Part shown: positions 45,959 to 55,072 of the stretch, in pieces
How positions within the stretch are numbered: the first letter of the stretch is position 1
How the letters are laid out: every line of letters begins with the position of its first letter
DNA from: CAVZQN01 sp963837395
GTDB taxonomy: Bacteria > Acidobacteriota > HRBIN11 > JAKEFK01
Assembly (NCBI GenBank): GCA_963837395.1
Contig: CAWINI010000003.1
Location: forward strand, 1,116,001-1,180,000
Reading direction: 5' to 3'
DNA: 64,000 bases
Notes under the pieces: model-generated
Seen by the model: only the letters and a program-made list of their open reading frames with translations
Databases searched by the model: none
Told to the model about the DNA's origin: nothing
Position numbers and translations under genes: made by a program

Positions 45959-47776
45959 CTATTCCCATTCGATGGTGCCGGGTGGTTTTGTTGTTACATC
46001 AACTGCAACGCCGGAAATATTTGGAAGCTGTAAGATTTGATCGCGAATCTCAGCAAGAACTTCGGGCGGTAGCAATGCAGGCCTTGCAGTCATTGCGCGT
46101 TCAGAAAGTACCGGCCGGATCACCACAAACTCTTTGCCCTTGCCGTTCATTTCTAATGGCACAAACACAGTTGGACTTTGCCAGATGTCACGATACAGCC
46201 GATGATGCTGCAACGCATTCATCACAATTGCATCCGCATCACGGAGCAACTCCAGTCGCTCGCGTGTAACAGTCGCGGCAAGAGGCCGCGCTTGTGTCAC
46301 ACCCTGTTCAGTTAAATCAACAACACATCGATTCGTACCAGGGACTTTTTGAAAAATTTTAGCTGCAAGTGATTCAGCGTGATCTGGTGAAACATTTCCC
46401 CACAACATCACAGGGTGTTCATACGATCGAAGATCAGCCTTCACTCCTACTGAGCGAACCGGCAGAACAGTTCCGCGAATCCCTGTTCCGTTCATCATTG
46501 TGAGGAGCGCTTGTTGCGATTCTGAAAATTTTTCGGCGTCAGGATTCAAACCATTGGAACATAAAAGCCGAATTCCCAATCCATGACCAGGAAATGGATG
46601 CCGCCAAACAATTTCTTCCGGCAATCCTAGCTCCTCACCCAGTTCCCTGACTTCTGTTTTGTAAAGTTCAGCAAGCGGCTCAATCACCAGTCCTTGATCG
46701 ATCATCCGTTGAATCAAAGGAACTCGATTGTGATGGGTCTTGATTACATCGGCACGTTTCGTTCCACCGGTTTCAATCGTATCCGGATAAATCGTACCTT
46801 GCGCCAGAACACAAATATCCAGATTCAGACGTTCTGCTTCTTTGCGAAAAACATCAACAAAAGTTTCGCCAATGATTTTGCGTTTCGCTTCCGGTTCGAT
46901 GATTCCTGCAAGATTTTTCAGAAACTGATCAGATGCGTCAACGTAGTGCAAATTTCTTTCAAGCCCACGCTTTTTTAATTCCTCAACAACAACTTCACTT
47001 TCACCTTTTCGCATCAAGCCGTTATCTATGTGAAGCATGTGAAGTGCATCGGCACCAAGTGCGCGTCCAAGCAGAACTGCACAAACGGTACTATCAACAC
47101 CGCCTGATACCAGCAAGAACACTGGACGACCAGAGGCTTGCTGTTGGCTTCGTTCGATCGCTTCATATATATAGCTCTCCATAGACCAATCGGCCCGGCA
47201 TTCACAAATGTTGATACAAAAATTGCGAAGCATCTCTTCACCGTGAATGGTGTCATCAACTTCCGGATGAAATTGAAATCCATATCTGAGCAATGAATCA
47301 TTCGCAATCGCAGCATTGTGATGTGAAATACCGCCACTAACTGAAATTCCGATCTCATCAAAACCCGCAGGCACAGCAGTAACAGTGTCACCGTGGCTCA
47401 TCCAAACAGTCTCTTCGCGATGTAAGTCAGCAAAAATCGGACTCTTGCCTCGAAGCTGTAATACAGCAGGTCCGTATTCGCGCTGAGTGTGTTCTACCTT
47501 GCCGCCATAATGTTTTGCAATTTCTTGATGTCCGAAACAAAGACCAAGAATCGGTATCGCGAGATCATAAATCCGCATATCGTAAGCGTTGTCCTCATCG
47601 AATGCAGAAAGCGATGGGCTGCCAGAAAGAATGATCCCTTTGCATTGCGCAAATCGTTCAACAGAATCTTCCGGCTGCAGAATCTCAGCATACACACCAA
47701 GACGGCGCACTTTCGTCGCAATCAGATGAGCATATTGTCCGCCGAAATCGACTACACCAATTTCATCTCGTTTCAT
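45959..47776 (-). CDS. guaA: GMP synthase (glutamine-hydrolysing), long eukaryote-like form
   Basis: Converts XMP to GMP with ATP and glutamine in the cytoplasm. Residues 1-195 form the class I amidotransferase with nucleophile Cys80 (GLCFGHQ) and HPEVDDTIHG. The ATP-pyrophosphatase loop is SGGVDSTV, and the C-terminus ends KPPGTIEWE. At 605 residues it is about 80 longer than the usual bacterial enzyme. The extra part lies after HPFPGHGLGIRLL: an added VLPVRSVGVKADLRSYEHP block precedes a second, shorter dimerisation-like segment. This is the layout of the human enzyme. HPFPGHGLG has His where PGPGL is usual. Confidence 0.95.
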   Translation of the reverse strand: MKRDEIGVVDFGGQYAHLIATKVRRLGVYAEILQPEDSVERFAQCKGIILSGSPSLSAFDEDNAYDMRIYDLAIPILGLCFGHQEIAKHYGGKVEHTQREYGPAVLQLRGKSPIFADLHREETVWMSHGDTVTAVPAGFDEIGISVSGGISHHNAAIANDSLLRYGFQFHPEVDDTIHGEEMLRNFCINICECRADWSMESYIYEAIERSQQQASGRPVFLLVSGGVDSTVCAVLLGRALGADALHMLHIDNGLMRKGESEVVVEELKKRGLERNLHYVDASDQFLKNLAGIIEPEAKRKIIGETFVDVFRKEAERLNLDICVLAQGTIYPDTIETGGTKRADVIKTHHNRVPLIQRMIDQGLVIEPLAELYKTEVRELGEELGLPEEIVWRHPFPGHGLGIRLLCSNGLNPDAEKFSESQQALLTMMNGTGIRGTVLPVRSVGVKADLRSYEHPVMLWGNVSPDHAESLAAKIFQKVPGTNRCVVDLTEQGVTQARPLAATVTRERLELLRDADAIVMNALQHHRLYRDIWQSPTVFVPLEMNGKGKEFVVIRPVLSERAMTARPALLPPEVLAEIRDQILQLPNISGVAVDVTTKPPGTIEWE

Positions 47777-47798
47777 ATTTATTTTTTACCACAAAGAC

Positions 47799-48644
47799 TC
47801 AGGCTACGGGAGGCTTCAAGCAATCAACACAAACATAGGGGATGGTAAGATGTAATTCACCTTTGTATTTAGAAAGAACATTTAAGTGGCGTTCAATATT
47901 ATCAAATACCGATAAAACATTTTCTTCCGGAATGATTTCTTTCCAGGATGGTAAGAAAAATTCGCGGATTAGAAAATAATTCAACATAGTTGTGCCATCA
48001 AGAAAGCGATATGAAAATGTTTTTTCAATTTTTTTGTCAACAATGAATCCAGCATGCTCCACCATCCGCAACATTTCATCCAATGGTTTCCGTTTCTTAT
48101 GGATATGATCTTTCATCTTCGGGATTATGCTTTCTAATTGATGTTCTTTCAGCACAGATTCAAAAATCTCGTAAAATTCCTTCATGGTGTCAGGCAGATT
48201 GATTGTAAAAATAAGCCGTCCATTTGTTTTGCAAGTGCGAAAGCATTCTGTGAGTGACTTTTCCAGATCCTCCACATTGTTCAATCCGTTATTAGACGTA
48301 ATCAAATCGAAAAATTCGTTATGAAATGGCAAATTCTCAGCGCGGCCCAACAATAGTGTGAGATTTTTCAATCCATGAACAGATATTTTCTGTAGCGCTC
48401 TTTGAGCGCCTTGAGGCCAAATATCAACACCATAAAATCGGCAACTTTGTCCTGATCGCGCGGCAAGTTCGATTACGGGATAACCGGTTCCATACCCGAT
48501 ATCCAATGCATTTATGTTTTGCTTGAGTGGAACAGTTTCAAGAAGAAGTTGTCCGAAAGGTGCAGACCAGAATGGAAGTTCGTCCAGCGCGCTGGCATGT
48601 TCTGGATTGTTATCTTGAAAGGTGCTCTTTAAATAAGTGTTCAT
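47799..48644 (-). CDS. Class I SAM-dependent methyltransferase
   Basis: A 281-residue methyltransferase. Motif I is NALDIGYGTGYPVIELA (Tyr for the usual Cys), the acidic strand end is YGVDIWPQGA, and FDLITSNNGLNN and GRLIFTINLPD follow. It ends in a Cys-rich tail (VCVDCLKPP) that could bind metal. The frame is open upstream to 48719, but that part overlaps the divergent gene, so the ATG at 48644 is taken. It is head-to-head with a DUF3047-glycosyltransferase-DUF547 operon that resembles arsenosugar-type clusters. A role in that pathway is possible but not shown. Confidence 0.85.
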   Translation of the reverse strand: MNTYLKSTFQDNNPEHASALDELPFWSAPFGQLLLETVPLKQNINALDIGYGTGYPVIELAARSGQSCRFYGVDIWPQGAQRALQKISVHGLKNLTLLLGRAENLPFHNEFFDLITSNNGLNNVEDLEKSLTECFRTCKTNGRLIFTINLPDTMKEFYEIFESVLKEHQLESIIPKMKDHIHKKRKPLDEMLRMVEHAGFIVDKKIEKTFSYRFLDGTTMLNYFLIREFFLPSWKEIIPEENVLSVFDNIERHLNVLSKYKGELHLTIPYVCVDCLKPPVA

Positions 48645-48672
48645 TAACTTTAAACATACACTAATATTGATT

Positions 48673-49326
48673 ATGCGTCCGCGATTTCTATTACCGCTAT
48701 TTCTTGGCTTATCTTTCATATTATTCGCGGAAACGGCACCGAAAGTTTTGCTCGGTGATTTTGCGCCGGGCTGGGAAAAAGATTGGGAAACGAAATTGCT
48801 TTACAAGCGCGGCAATCAATTTCATGTCGTAACTGAAGATAGCAATAAAGCGTTGCGCGTTGACAGTGCGCAATCAGCTTCCGGAATGTTTCGAGAAATT
48901 AAGCAAAAGCCGGTAGCACCTGGAAAAATTGCATGGCGATGGAAAGTTAAGAACAGCCTTGAGACCAACACAGAAGAACGGACCAAATCCGGAGATGATT
49001 TTGCAGCACGCGTATTTTTATTGTTTGAACCACGTTTCTTTCGGTGGCGAATTCCAACTGTTTGCTACGTGTGGGCAGGCAATGAAAAAGTCGGCAGCAA
49101 ATTCAAGAGCCCATATTCGAACAACGTTTGCATGGTCGTCCTGCAAAGTGGGAATCAAAAAGCGGGAACTTGGATTCAAGAAGAGCGCGACTATATTGAA
49201 GATTACAAACAATGTTTTGACAGATCTCCGAAAGAATTGTCTGCTGCAGCGATCATGGTTGATACTGATGATACCGGCGCACAAGCAACGGCATGGTTCG
49301 ATGATCTGATGTTGATGACTCAATGA
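48673..49326 (+). CDS. Exported DUF3047-family protein
   Basis: A 217-residue protein with signal peptide RPRFLLPLFLGLSFILFAE. The DUF3047 pattern is visible: DFAPGWEKDWETK, WRWKVKNSLETNTEERTKSGDDFAARVFLLF, shown here in part as DDFAARVFLLF, CYVWAGNEKVGSKFKSPYSN and AAIMVDTDDTGAQATAWFDD. Function unknown; the fold is probably a beta-sandwich. The ATG at 48673 starts the signal peptide; the upstream in-frame ATG at 48637 is less suitable. It shares four bases with the glycosyltransferase downstream. Confidence 0.85.
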   Translation: MRPRFLLPLFLGLSFILFAETAPKVLLGDFAPGWEKDWETKLLYKRGNQFHVVTEDSNKALRVDSAQSASGMFREIKQKPVAPGKIAWRWKVKNSLETNTEERTKSGDDFAARVFLLFEPRFFRWRIPTVCYVWAGNEKVGSKFKSPYSNNVCMVVLQSGNQKAGTWIQEERDYIEDYKQCFDRSPKELSAAAIMVDTDDTGAQATAWFDDLMLMTQ

Positions 49327-50045
49327 AATTTACCGTGATCATTCCGACATTAAATGAAGCGAAGTTCATTCGTACTACAATTCAACGCATTCAAGATCTG
49401 GACAAATCGGTGCAAATCATTATCGCTGATGGCGAAAGTTCCGATGAAACCGTTCAGTTGAGTCAAAAAGCAAAATTAGAAGTTGTGTTCTCCAAACGCG
49501 GCCGTGGCTCACAATGCAATGTTGCAGCCACAAAAGCTTCAGGGGATGTACTGCTTTTCTTACATGCGGACACTCTGTTACCTGAAAATGCTTTCGAATT
49601 GCTGACGAATTATTTTAGCGATCGTAATGTTAAGATCGGGACTTTTCGTCTCGCTTTTGATTCTTCGAATGCCATGCTTCGTTTCTATTGCTCATTTACT
49701 AAATTTGATTCGATCTTTACCCGTTTCGGAGATCAATGCATTGTGATTCGTAAATCATTCTTTAATGAAATCGGGGGATTTCCGGATTGGCCGCTATTTG
49801 AAGATGTACATTTGCTGCGGTTAGCGCGGCGTCAAACAAAAGTAATCTCATTTCCATCGCAAGTTATCACCTCCGCAAGACGATTTATGAGTCGCGGTAT
49901 CGTGTGGACACAGATATTGAATGGATTTCTGCTGCTGCTTTACCTTATTGGAGTTTCACCGATGCTATTGTCAAATTGGTACGCAATTAGAAATTCTGAA
50001 CAATTGAAATTGCAAACGCTTCAAAAGAAAATCATCCGGATATGA
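49323..50045 (+). CDS. TIGR04283-type glycosyltransferase (arsenosugar-cluster family)
   Basis: A 240-residue family 2 glycosyltransferase. The nucleotide-binding start is FTVIIPTLNEAKFI, followed by IIADGESSDET and the DxD-like HADTL motif (LLFLHADTLLP). FGDQCIVIRKSFFNEIGGFP and the acceptor-site FEDVHLLRLAR follow. A C-terminal hydrophobic segment (GFLLLLYLIGVSPMLL) suggests membrane association. The wording matches the TIGR04283 group often found with arsenosugar genes. It overlaps the DUF3047 and DUF547 genes on both sides by four bases (ATGA), so the three form one operon. Confidence 0.88.
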   Translation: MKFTVIIPTLNEAKFIRTTIQRIQDLDKSVQIIIADGESSDETVQLSQKAKLEVVFSKRGRGSQCNVAATKASGDVLLFLHADTLLPENAFELLTNYFSDRNVKIGTFRLAFDSSNAMLRFYCSFTKFDSIFTRFGDQCIVIRKSFFNEIGGFPDWPLFEDVHLLRLARRQTKVISFPSQVITSARRFMSRGIVWTQILNGFLLLLYLIGVSPMLLSNWYAIRNSEQLKLQTLQKKIIRI

Positions 50046-50803
50046 TCAAAACGTTATTGGTGAGTTTTTTGATACTGATCGCAACGACTGTGTCGGCGGA
50101 AGAGCAACATGCTTTGTTTAGTTCGGTGTTGAACAAGTACGTTCAGAATGGAAGAGTAAATTACAAGGGACTCTGCAAGGATCCAGGTCTGGCGAAATAC
50201 ATCTCATATTTAGAATCTTCCGATCCGGAAAAAATCACTGATCAGAAAGTCCGGCTTGCATTTTGGATTAACGCTTACAATGCATACACGTTGAACATCA
50301 TTTGCGATCATTATCCGATAAAAAGCATTAACGATTTACATTCAGGAGGCGCTGTTCTAGGTCATGTTTTTAAAACAACAATCTGGGATAAGGAGATTGT
50401 TGTAATCAATCACAAAGGAACAAGCTTGAACAATATTGAGCACAAGATCATCAGGCCGGTGTTCAAAGATTTTCGCATTCATTTTGCTTTAGTTTGTGCT
50501 GCAAAATCTTGTCCGGCACTTCGCCCGGAAGCATACGAAGGCTCAAAGCTGGATCAGCAATTGGATGATCAGGCAAAGTTGTTTCTTTCAGACAGTTCAA
50601 AGAATCGATTTGATGTTGCTGCACAAAAAGCATCAATTTCAAAAATATTTGATTGGTATCAGAAAGATTTTGGAAACGACGACAGCGAAGTGCTGATGGC
50701 AATTTCGAAATATCTGCCTGATCAGATCCGCAAAAGCATTCAATCGGCTCCGGGTAAGTGGGAAGTAAATTACACTAACTATGATTGGGATTTAAATGAA
50801 TAG
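50042..50803 (+). CDS. Exported DUF547-domain protein
   Basis: A 253-residue exported protein with signal peptide KTLLVSFLILIATTVSAE. The DUF547 core is clear: VRLAFWINAYNAYTLNIICDHYP, given in part as FWINAYNAYTLN, SLNNIEHKIIRPVF, RIHFALVCAAKSCPALRPEAY and a C-terminal FDWYQKDFGN. The Cys of KSCP and the EH pair have led to suggestions of a peptidase- or transglutaminase-like fold, but no activity is established. It is the last gene of the operon. Confidence 0.9.
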   Translation: MIKTLLVSFLILIATTVSAEEQHALFSSVLNKYVQNGRVNYKGLCKDPGLAKYISYLESSDPEKITDQKVRLAFWINAYNAYTLNIICDHYPIKSINDLHSGGAVLGHVFKTTIWDKEIVVINHKGTSLNNIEHKIIRPVFKDFRIHFALVCAAKSCPALRPEAYEGSKLDQQLDDQAKLFLSDSSKNRFDVAAQKASISKIFDWYQKDFGNDDSEVLMAISKYLPDQIRKSIQSAPGKWEVNYTNYDWDLNE

Positions 50804-50807
50804 TTTG

Positions 50808-50842
50808 TGGCCGTCTCGTTAGCAAGCGAGCGAGCTGCTCGC
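50808..50842. repeat. Short palindromic element between convergent genes
   Basis: GCGAG-CGAGCTG-CTCGC (about 50826-50842) is a short hairpin just before the adk stop. It has the design of the GCGGGC palindrome family but with different stem bases, and may serve as a terminator for both convergent genes. Confidence 0.45.
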
Positions 50843-50843
50843 A

Positions 50844-51488
50844 TCAAATTTCCAGAACGGCCATTGTAGCTTTTTGGATTTCTTCAACCGATCCCGAACC
50901 GGAAATGGTTTTCAAAATACCCATTTCCTTGTAATGATCGATTAAAGGCGCCGTCTGACTATGAAATGTCTTCAAGCGCTTTCGAACTGTAACCGGTTTA
51001 TCATCTGCGCGTTCATACAAATATTCGCCATTACATTTTTGGAATGGACATTTTTCAAACGGTTTGTAAGTTTTGTGAAAAGGAACCTGACACTCTCTGC
51101 AAATCAATCTGCCAGAAAGGCGACTCACCAGCACATCATCAGGAACCTCGATATACAAAACTGTATCCAGTGTCTTTCGATGAACCTTTAGTAAGTCTTC
51201 CATTGCTTCAGATTGTGCTAAAGTGCGCGGGAAGCCATCAAGGACCGCGCCATTTTTGGCATCAGAACGGGAAATGCGTTCCTCAAGAATGGAGATAGTT
51301 AGAGCGTCGGGAATCAATCCACCTTGCAAAATATATGGTTCAATTTGTATCCCCAGACTTGTTTTTTGAAAAACATGCTCCCGGAACAAATCTCCGGAAG
51401 CTACATGCGGAACTCCTAATTTCCGGCAAAGATGCTCAGCCTGAGTCCCTTTCCCCGAACCTGGTGCGCCTAATAATACTATAAACAT
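50844..51488 (-). CDS. adk: Adenylate kinase
   Basis: Interconverts AMP plus ATP with two ADP. The 214-residue enzyme has the P-loop GAPGSGKGTQAEH, AMP-binding LDGFPRTLAQ and the long LID domain (about residues 125-162) with a four-cysteine zinc site (ICRECQ and CPFQKC). The P-loop near the N-terminus decides the start. It lies 18 bp downstream of the PPK2 gene on the same strand, suggesting an operon that couples polyphosphate to the adenylate pool. Confidence 0.96.
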   Translation of the reverse strand: MFIVLLGAPGSGKGTQAEHLCRKLGVPHVASGDLFREHVFQKTSLGIQIEPYILQGGLIPDALTISILEERISRSDAKNGAVLDGFPRTLAQSEAMEDLLKVHRKTLDTVLYIEVPDDVLVSRLSGRLICRECQVPFHKTYKPFEKCPFQKCNGEYLYERADDKPVTVRKRLKTFHSQTAPLIDHYKEMGILKTISGSGSVEEIQKATMAVLEI

Positions 51489-51506
51489 AATACTAGATTA
51501 TAGGAG

Positions 51507-52400
51507 CTAACCTTTATCGGGACGATAGTATTCCGGAACGAATGTCTGGACAGTCATCGGCGGCCTGACATAGCCTGATCTTTGGACGCGCCTTGGAAGT
51601 TCTATTTTCACCCTGGGAACGTTTTTGTGCGGAATCAAGCTCAATAGATGCCGGATAAGGTTCAACCGCGCACATCTTTTGTTATCGGCATTGACCACAA
51701 ACCATGGCGATTCTTTTGTGTCTGTGTACGAAAACATTTCATCTTTCGCTCGCGAATAGTCCACCCAGCGGTTCAAAGATTCCAAATCCATAGGACTGAG
51801 TTTCCAATGTCTTGTTGGATCGTCCAATCTTTGGCGGAACCTTTTTTCCTGTTCTTTATCATTTACTGAAAACCAGTATTTGATGAGAATGATTCCGGAA
51901 CGGATCAACATCCGCTCAAACTGCGGACATGAATGCAAAAATTCACGATGCTCCTCATCTGTGCAAAAGCCCATTACACGTTCAACACCCGCGCGATTGT
52001 ACCAGCTTCGATCAAGCAGAACCATCTCACCTGCTGCCGGAAGATGAGCCACGTATCGCTGAAAATACCATTGCGTCTTTTCACGTTCGGTCGGAGTTCC
52101 TAATGCTACGACTTTGCAAATTCTAGGATTCATCGTTTCTGTGATGCGTTTGATTGCTCCACCTTTTCCTGCCGCATCACGTCCTTCAAAAATCACGACA
52201 ATCTTGAGTCCACTATGCTTTACCCACTCCTGCAATTTGACAAGCTGCACATGCAGTTTTGCGAGCTCTTTTTCGTAATCCTTTTTACTGATTTTCTTCG
52301 ATTTAATTTCCGGAGCTTCCGGAAGATGTGCATCAACAGTTTCTTCTATTGGATGAACATTTCCACCTTTACTGTTCCCTTGTTTCTTTTTCTTTGACAT
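51507..52400 (-). CDS. ppk2: Polyphosphate kinase 2 (PPK2)
   Basis: Transfers phosphate between polyphosphate and nucleotides. The 297-residue protein has a basic N-terminus (MSKKKKQG), Walker A FEGRDAAGKGGAIKR, Walker B LLDRSWYNRAGVERVMGFC and the lid-type RFRQRLDDPTRHWKLSPMD. It is a one-domain PPK2; class I, II or III (substrate NDP or NMP) cannot be told with certainty. The ATG at 52400 has GGAGGAATCC directly upstream, which decides it over upstream in-frame codons. A palindromic repeat lies upstream, and adk follows. Confidence 0.94.
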   Translation of the reverse strand: MSKKKKQGNSKGGNVHPIEETVDAHLPEAPEIKSKKISKKDYEKELAKLHVQLVKLQEWVKHSGLKIVVIFEGRDAAGKGGAIKRITETMNPRICKVVALGTPTEREKTQWYFQRYVAHLPAAGEMVLLDRSWYNRAGVERVMGFCTDEEHREFLHSCPQFERMLIRSGIILIKYWFSVNDKEQEKRFRQRLDDPTRHWKLSPMDLESLNRWVDYSRAKDEMFSYTDTKESPWFVVNADNKRCARLNLIRHLLSLIPHKNVPRVKIELPRRVQRSGYVRPPMTVQTFVPEYYRPDKG

Positions 52401-52419
52401 GGATTCCTCCAATTTCATA

Positions 52420-52466
52420 GCGGACTGGAAGTCCGCAGTCTTCAATGCGGGCTAGAAGCCCGCGCT
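52420..52466. repeat. Double GCGGRC palindrome
   Basis: GCGGAC-TGGAA-GTCCGC (52420-52436) and GCGGGC-TAGAA-GCCCGC (52447-52463) with a short linker. Same family as 23173-23221 and 62976-63066. It lies between ppk2 and the dacB stop. Confidence 0.75.
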
Positions 52467-52469
52467 CAT

Positions 52470-54026
52470 CTATAGTAGTTCGTAGCCAGCGGCGGCAATT
52501 TCGCCTACAGCTTGCCCACAAATATCACGAATTGCATTTGGTTCTGATCCCACCGGCACATGATTTAAAAAAATTGCAAACGAAATCTTTTTTCCGCTTT
52601 TGGTAGTCATGTATCCTGCAAGCGCTTTACTATCCACCATCACTCCTTGATGCAGCAGATCCGCTCTGCCATACGTTCCGGTCTTTGCAAACACATGACC
52701 GGCAGCAGGAGAATTTACCTGAATTTGAAACAAAGTTCCATCTTTGCCAAGAATCGGCAGTGCATCATGAAAACTTTGAAATTGTTTGTGGCCGGCCCAA
52801 TACGCAAGATAATTTGTCATAAAATCGGGAGTAAAGTTTGCACTTCCCCCTGCACCATCAGCTTGCGATGCGCCATCATCTTTCACTCCCGCTTTCACCA
52901 AAAAATCATGAATCAATCCGAACCCGGCTTGAGGCGGATCCTTTTTTGCGATTAACGCACTGAGCAGATAAGGCATCATACTGGCATGAAGATTTTGACT
53001 CACTTTCAAAATGACTTTTATTTCTTCGGTCAGCGGCGGCGAAACGTGTTCTGCAATCTGATTCGCAGATGTGTAAGAAGATGCAAGCGATTTAAAATCC
53101 GGACGATCTTCTTTCAATCTTGCATTTCCTGAAATTCCAGCCTCACGCAATGCTTCAGTCAACACCACTTCAGCATATCGAGTCGGATCAGAAACCGCAT
53201 AACTGAACATGTACGGCTTTCCACCTAAAGGGACAGAACCGGCCAGAGTTACTGTTCTGGATCCATCACTATTTTCAACATCCGATTCCCATCGAAGATC
53301 ATGATTCGAATCACTTTTAGCGGTTATTGCACGATTAATGAATCTCACATACGAAGTTTCTGGAGCAACTTTTATGATTGCGGGCGCATTCTCCGCACTT
53401 CCTGGTGACACCACAACATCCACAACATTATCATTCACGACAATCGGCGAAATCATCACATCCGTTCCCAACTCTCGATCACCTTGTGGAAACAAGCTAG
53501 CGTCAACAATGATCCTTCCGGATATTTTTTTGATTTTTTGATCGCTCACCTGTTTTGCCAATTTGCGAATTACCACTAAAGGATCCTTGCCAACACCACG
53601 ACTGTCCTCACCACCATAGGAATGATCTTCATCTTCAAATAGAAGCGTATCTTGTTCAGTGACCCTTCCGGATAAATTAGGATCTCCACTCGCAACCAAA
53701 ATCAAATCCCCATCTAATGTTCCATCTGATTTGATTTCACCGGTGCGATAAATACGAGTATGAAAACGATAATCAGCTCCTAACAATTCAAGAGCGCTTC
53801 CTGTGGTAATTAGTTTTGTTGTTGATGCAGGGACAAAAAATTTATCTGCATTCATTGAAAACAAAGGTTTTTTAGATTCGAGTGAATAGAACTGAATACC
53901 GAAAATGGCATGACGGAATGCAGGTCTGCCAGTTATTTTTGCAAGACGTTTCTCAAATTGATCTTCCGCATGCAGAACGCTGGAGATCAGCAAAAGGATA
54001 GTGAAATATTTAACTGCTTTCTTCAT
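52470..54026 (-). CDS. dacB: D-alanyl-D-alanine carboxypeptidase/endopeptidase (PBP4, S13 family)
   Basis: A 518-residue exported peptidoglycan enzyme with signal peptide KAVKYFTILLLISSVLHA. The active-site triad of motifs is S68-T-T-K71 (FVPASTTKLITTG), SQN (KVSQNLHASMM) and KTG (VFAKTGTYGR). The large inserted domain between SxxK and SxN, typical of S13 enzymes, is present (DPNLSGR onwards). It cleaves the terminal D-Ala and possibly cross-links in the periplasm. Confidence 0.95.
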   Translation of the reverse strand: MKKAVKYFTILLLISSVLHAEDQFEKRLAKITGRPAFRHAIFGIQFYSLESKKPLFSMNADKFFVPASTTKLITTGSALELLGADYRFHTRIYRTGEIKSDGTLDGDLILVASGDPNLSGRVTEQDTLLFEDEDHSYGGEDSRGVGKDPLVVIRKLAKQVSDQKIKKISGRIIVDASLFPQGDRELGTDVMISPIVVNDNVVDVVVSPGSAENAPAIIKVAPETSYVRFINRAITAKSDSNHDLRWESDVENSDGSRTVTLAGSVPLGGKPYMFSYAVSDPTRYAEVVLTEALREAGISGNARLKEDRPDFKSLASSYTSANQIAEHVSPPLTEEIKVILKVSQNLHASMMPYLLSALIAKKDPPQAGFGLIHDFLVKAGVKDDGASQADGAGGSANFTPDFMTNYLAYWAGHKQFQSFHDALPILGKDGTLFQIQVNSPAAGHVFAKTGTYGRADLLHQGVMVDSKALAGYMTTKSGKKISFAIFLNHVPVGSEPNAIRDICGQAVGEIAAAGYELL

Positions 54027-54151
54027 GGATATGATTCTAACTCAAACCACGGAGGCACAAAGGGCTTACTGAATCCATCCAACTGCACGTGCCAAGGATT
54101 TCATCTCGCGCAGCGACCGGAAATAGCTTGTAGCTCTGGCATCTGGCATCT

Positions 54152-55072
54152 CTATTTATATGCTTCTGCGGTGATTCGAATCCCTTCTTTGTACGAAGTG
54201 GGTTTGAAGTCGAAAGCTTTTTCGAACTTTGTTGAATCGAAAATATAATCCGACTGATACTGATATAGCATTTCATGTAGTTCGCGAATGTTGCTATCAA
54301 ACAATCCGGCAAGTTTGACCATCGTCTTATTCAGAACACGATATTTTGGTGCAACACCGAATTCATTCGCAATCATTTGAATAAATTCTTTGCCTGTTGG
54401 TGGATTCGAAGCGGTAGGAACATGCCATGTCTGGTTCCAGGTTTTTTCGCTGTTAGCCATAATTGCAAGAGCCCTTCCCGAATCAGGAACAAACGAATAC
54501 GAATGTTTTACAGAATTATTTACCAACCATGACGCCTTCTGCCCTTTTGAAAGTTTGTCAACGACCAGAATATTCAACACACTGTTTCTTCCATCGGGTC
54601 CATAAAAATCAGCAGCTCTTGCGATCGCAGCGGTAATGTTTCCTGCCTTCATTTCATTTAGCAGAGTGGTTGCGATTTGTGCGCGGATTTCCCCTTTTTT
54701 ACTTACAGGATGAAAAGGAGTTTCCTCCGTCATTACGCCATTGACTTTTCCGTACATGTAAACGTTATCGAAAAAAATCAACTTCGCTTTCGCTTTTTTG
54801 CATGCCTCAATTGTATTCGCCATGATCGGAGGCCACATCGCTTGCCAAACTTTAGTGTCATATTTCAATCCGATCAGTAGAAAAACAACTTCCGAACCAG
54901 CCACAGCCTGAATGGTTTGTTCTAAATTCGTAATATCTGCGGAAACAACTTCTTGCTGGGATGAAGACTGACGTTGCTTTCTGGCGACTAATCGAACCCG
55001 TTTACCTTCCCTGGCCAATTCCTTAACAAGTTCGTCGCCGATCACGCCGCCAGCACCGAGAATAGTTAACAT
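54152..55072 (-). CDS. NAD(P)-dependent epimerase/dehydratase-like (extended SDR)
   Basis: A 306-residue Rossmann protein. The nucleotide motif is TILGAGGVIGDELVKEL (GxxGxxG at the very N-terminus), the catalytic-type YMYGK lies in LIFFDNVYMYGKVNG, and later SFVPDSGRALAIM and WHVPTASNPPTGKEF match atypical SDR/epimerase proteins. Substrate unknown. AAGGT precedes the start. It stands between dacB and the IS256 element. Confidence 0.85.
   Translation of the reverse strand: MLTILGAGGVIGDELVKELAREGKRVRLVARKQRQSSSQQEVVSADITNLEQTIQAVAGSEVVFLLIGLKYDTKVWQAMWPPIMANTIEACKKAKAKLIFFDNVYMYGKVNGVMTEETPFHPVSKKGEIRAQIATTLLNEMKAGNITAAIARAADFYGPDGRNSVLNILVVDKLSKGQKASWLVNNSVKHSYSFVPDSGRALAIMANSEKTWNQTWHVPTASNPPTGKEFIQMIANEFGVAPKYRVLNKTMVKLAGLFDSNIRELHEMLYQYQSDYIFDSTKFEKAFDFKPTSYKEGIRITAEAYK

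Noticed and set aside
54166..54185. GATTCGAATCCC resembling a tRNA T-loop
   Set aside because: It lies inside the epimerase coding sequence and no cloverleaf can be formed around it.
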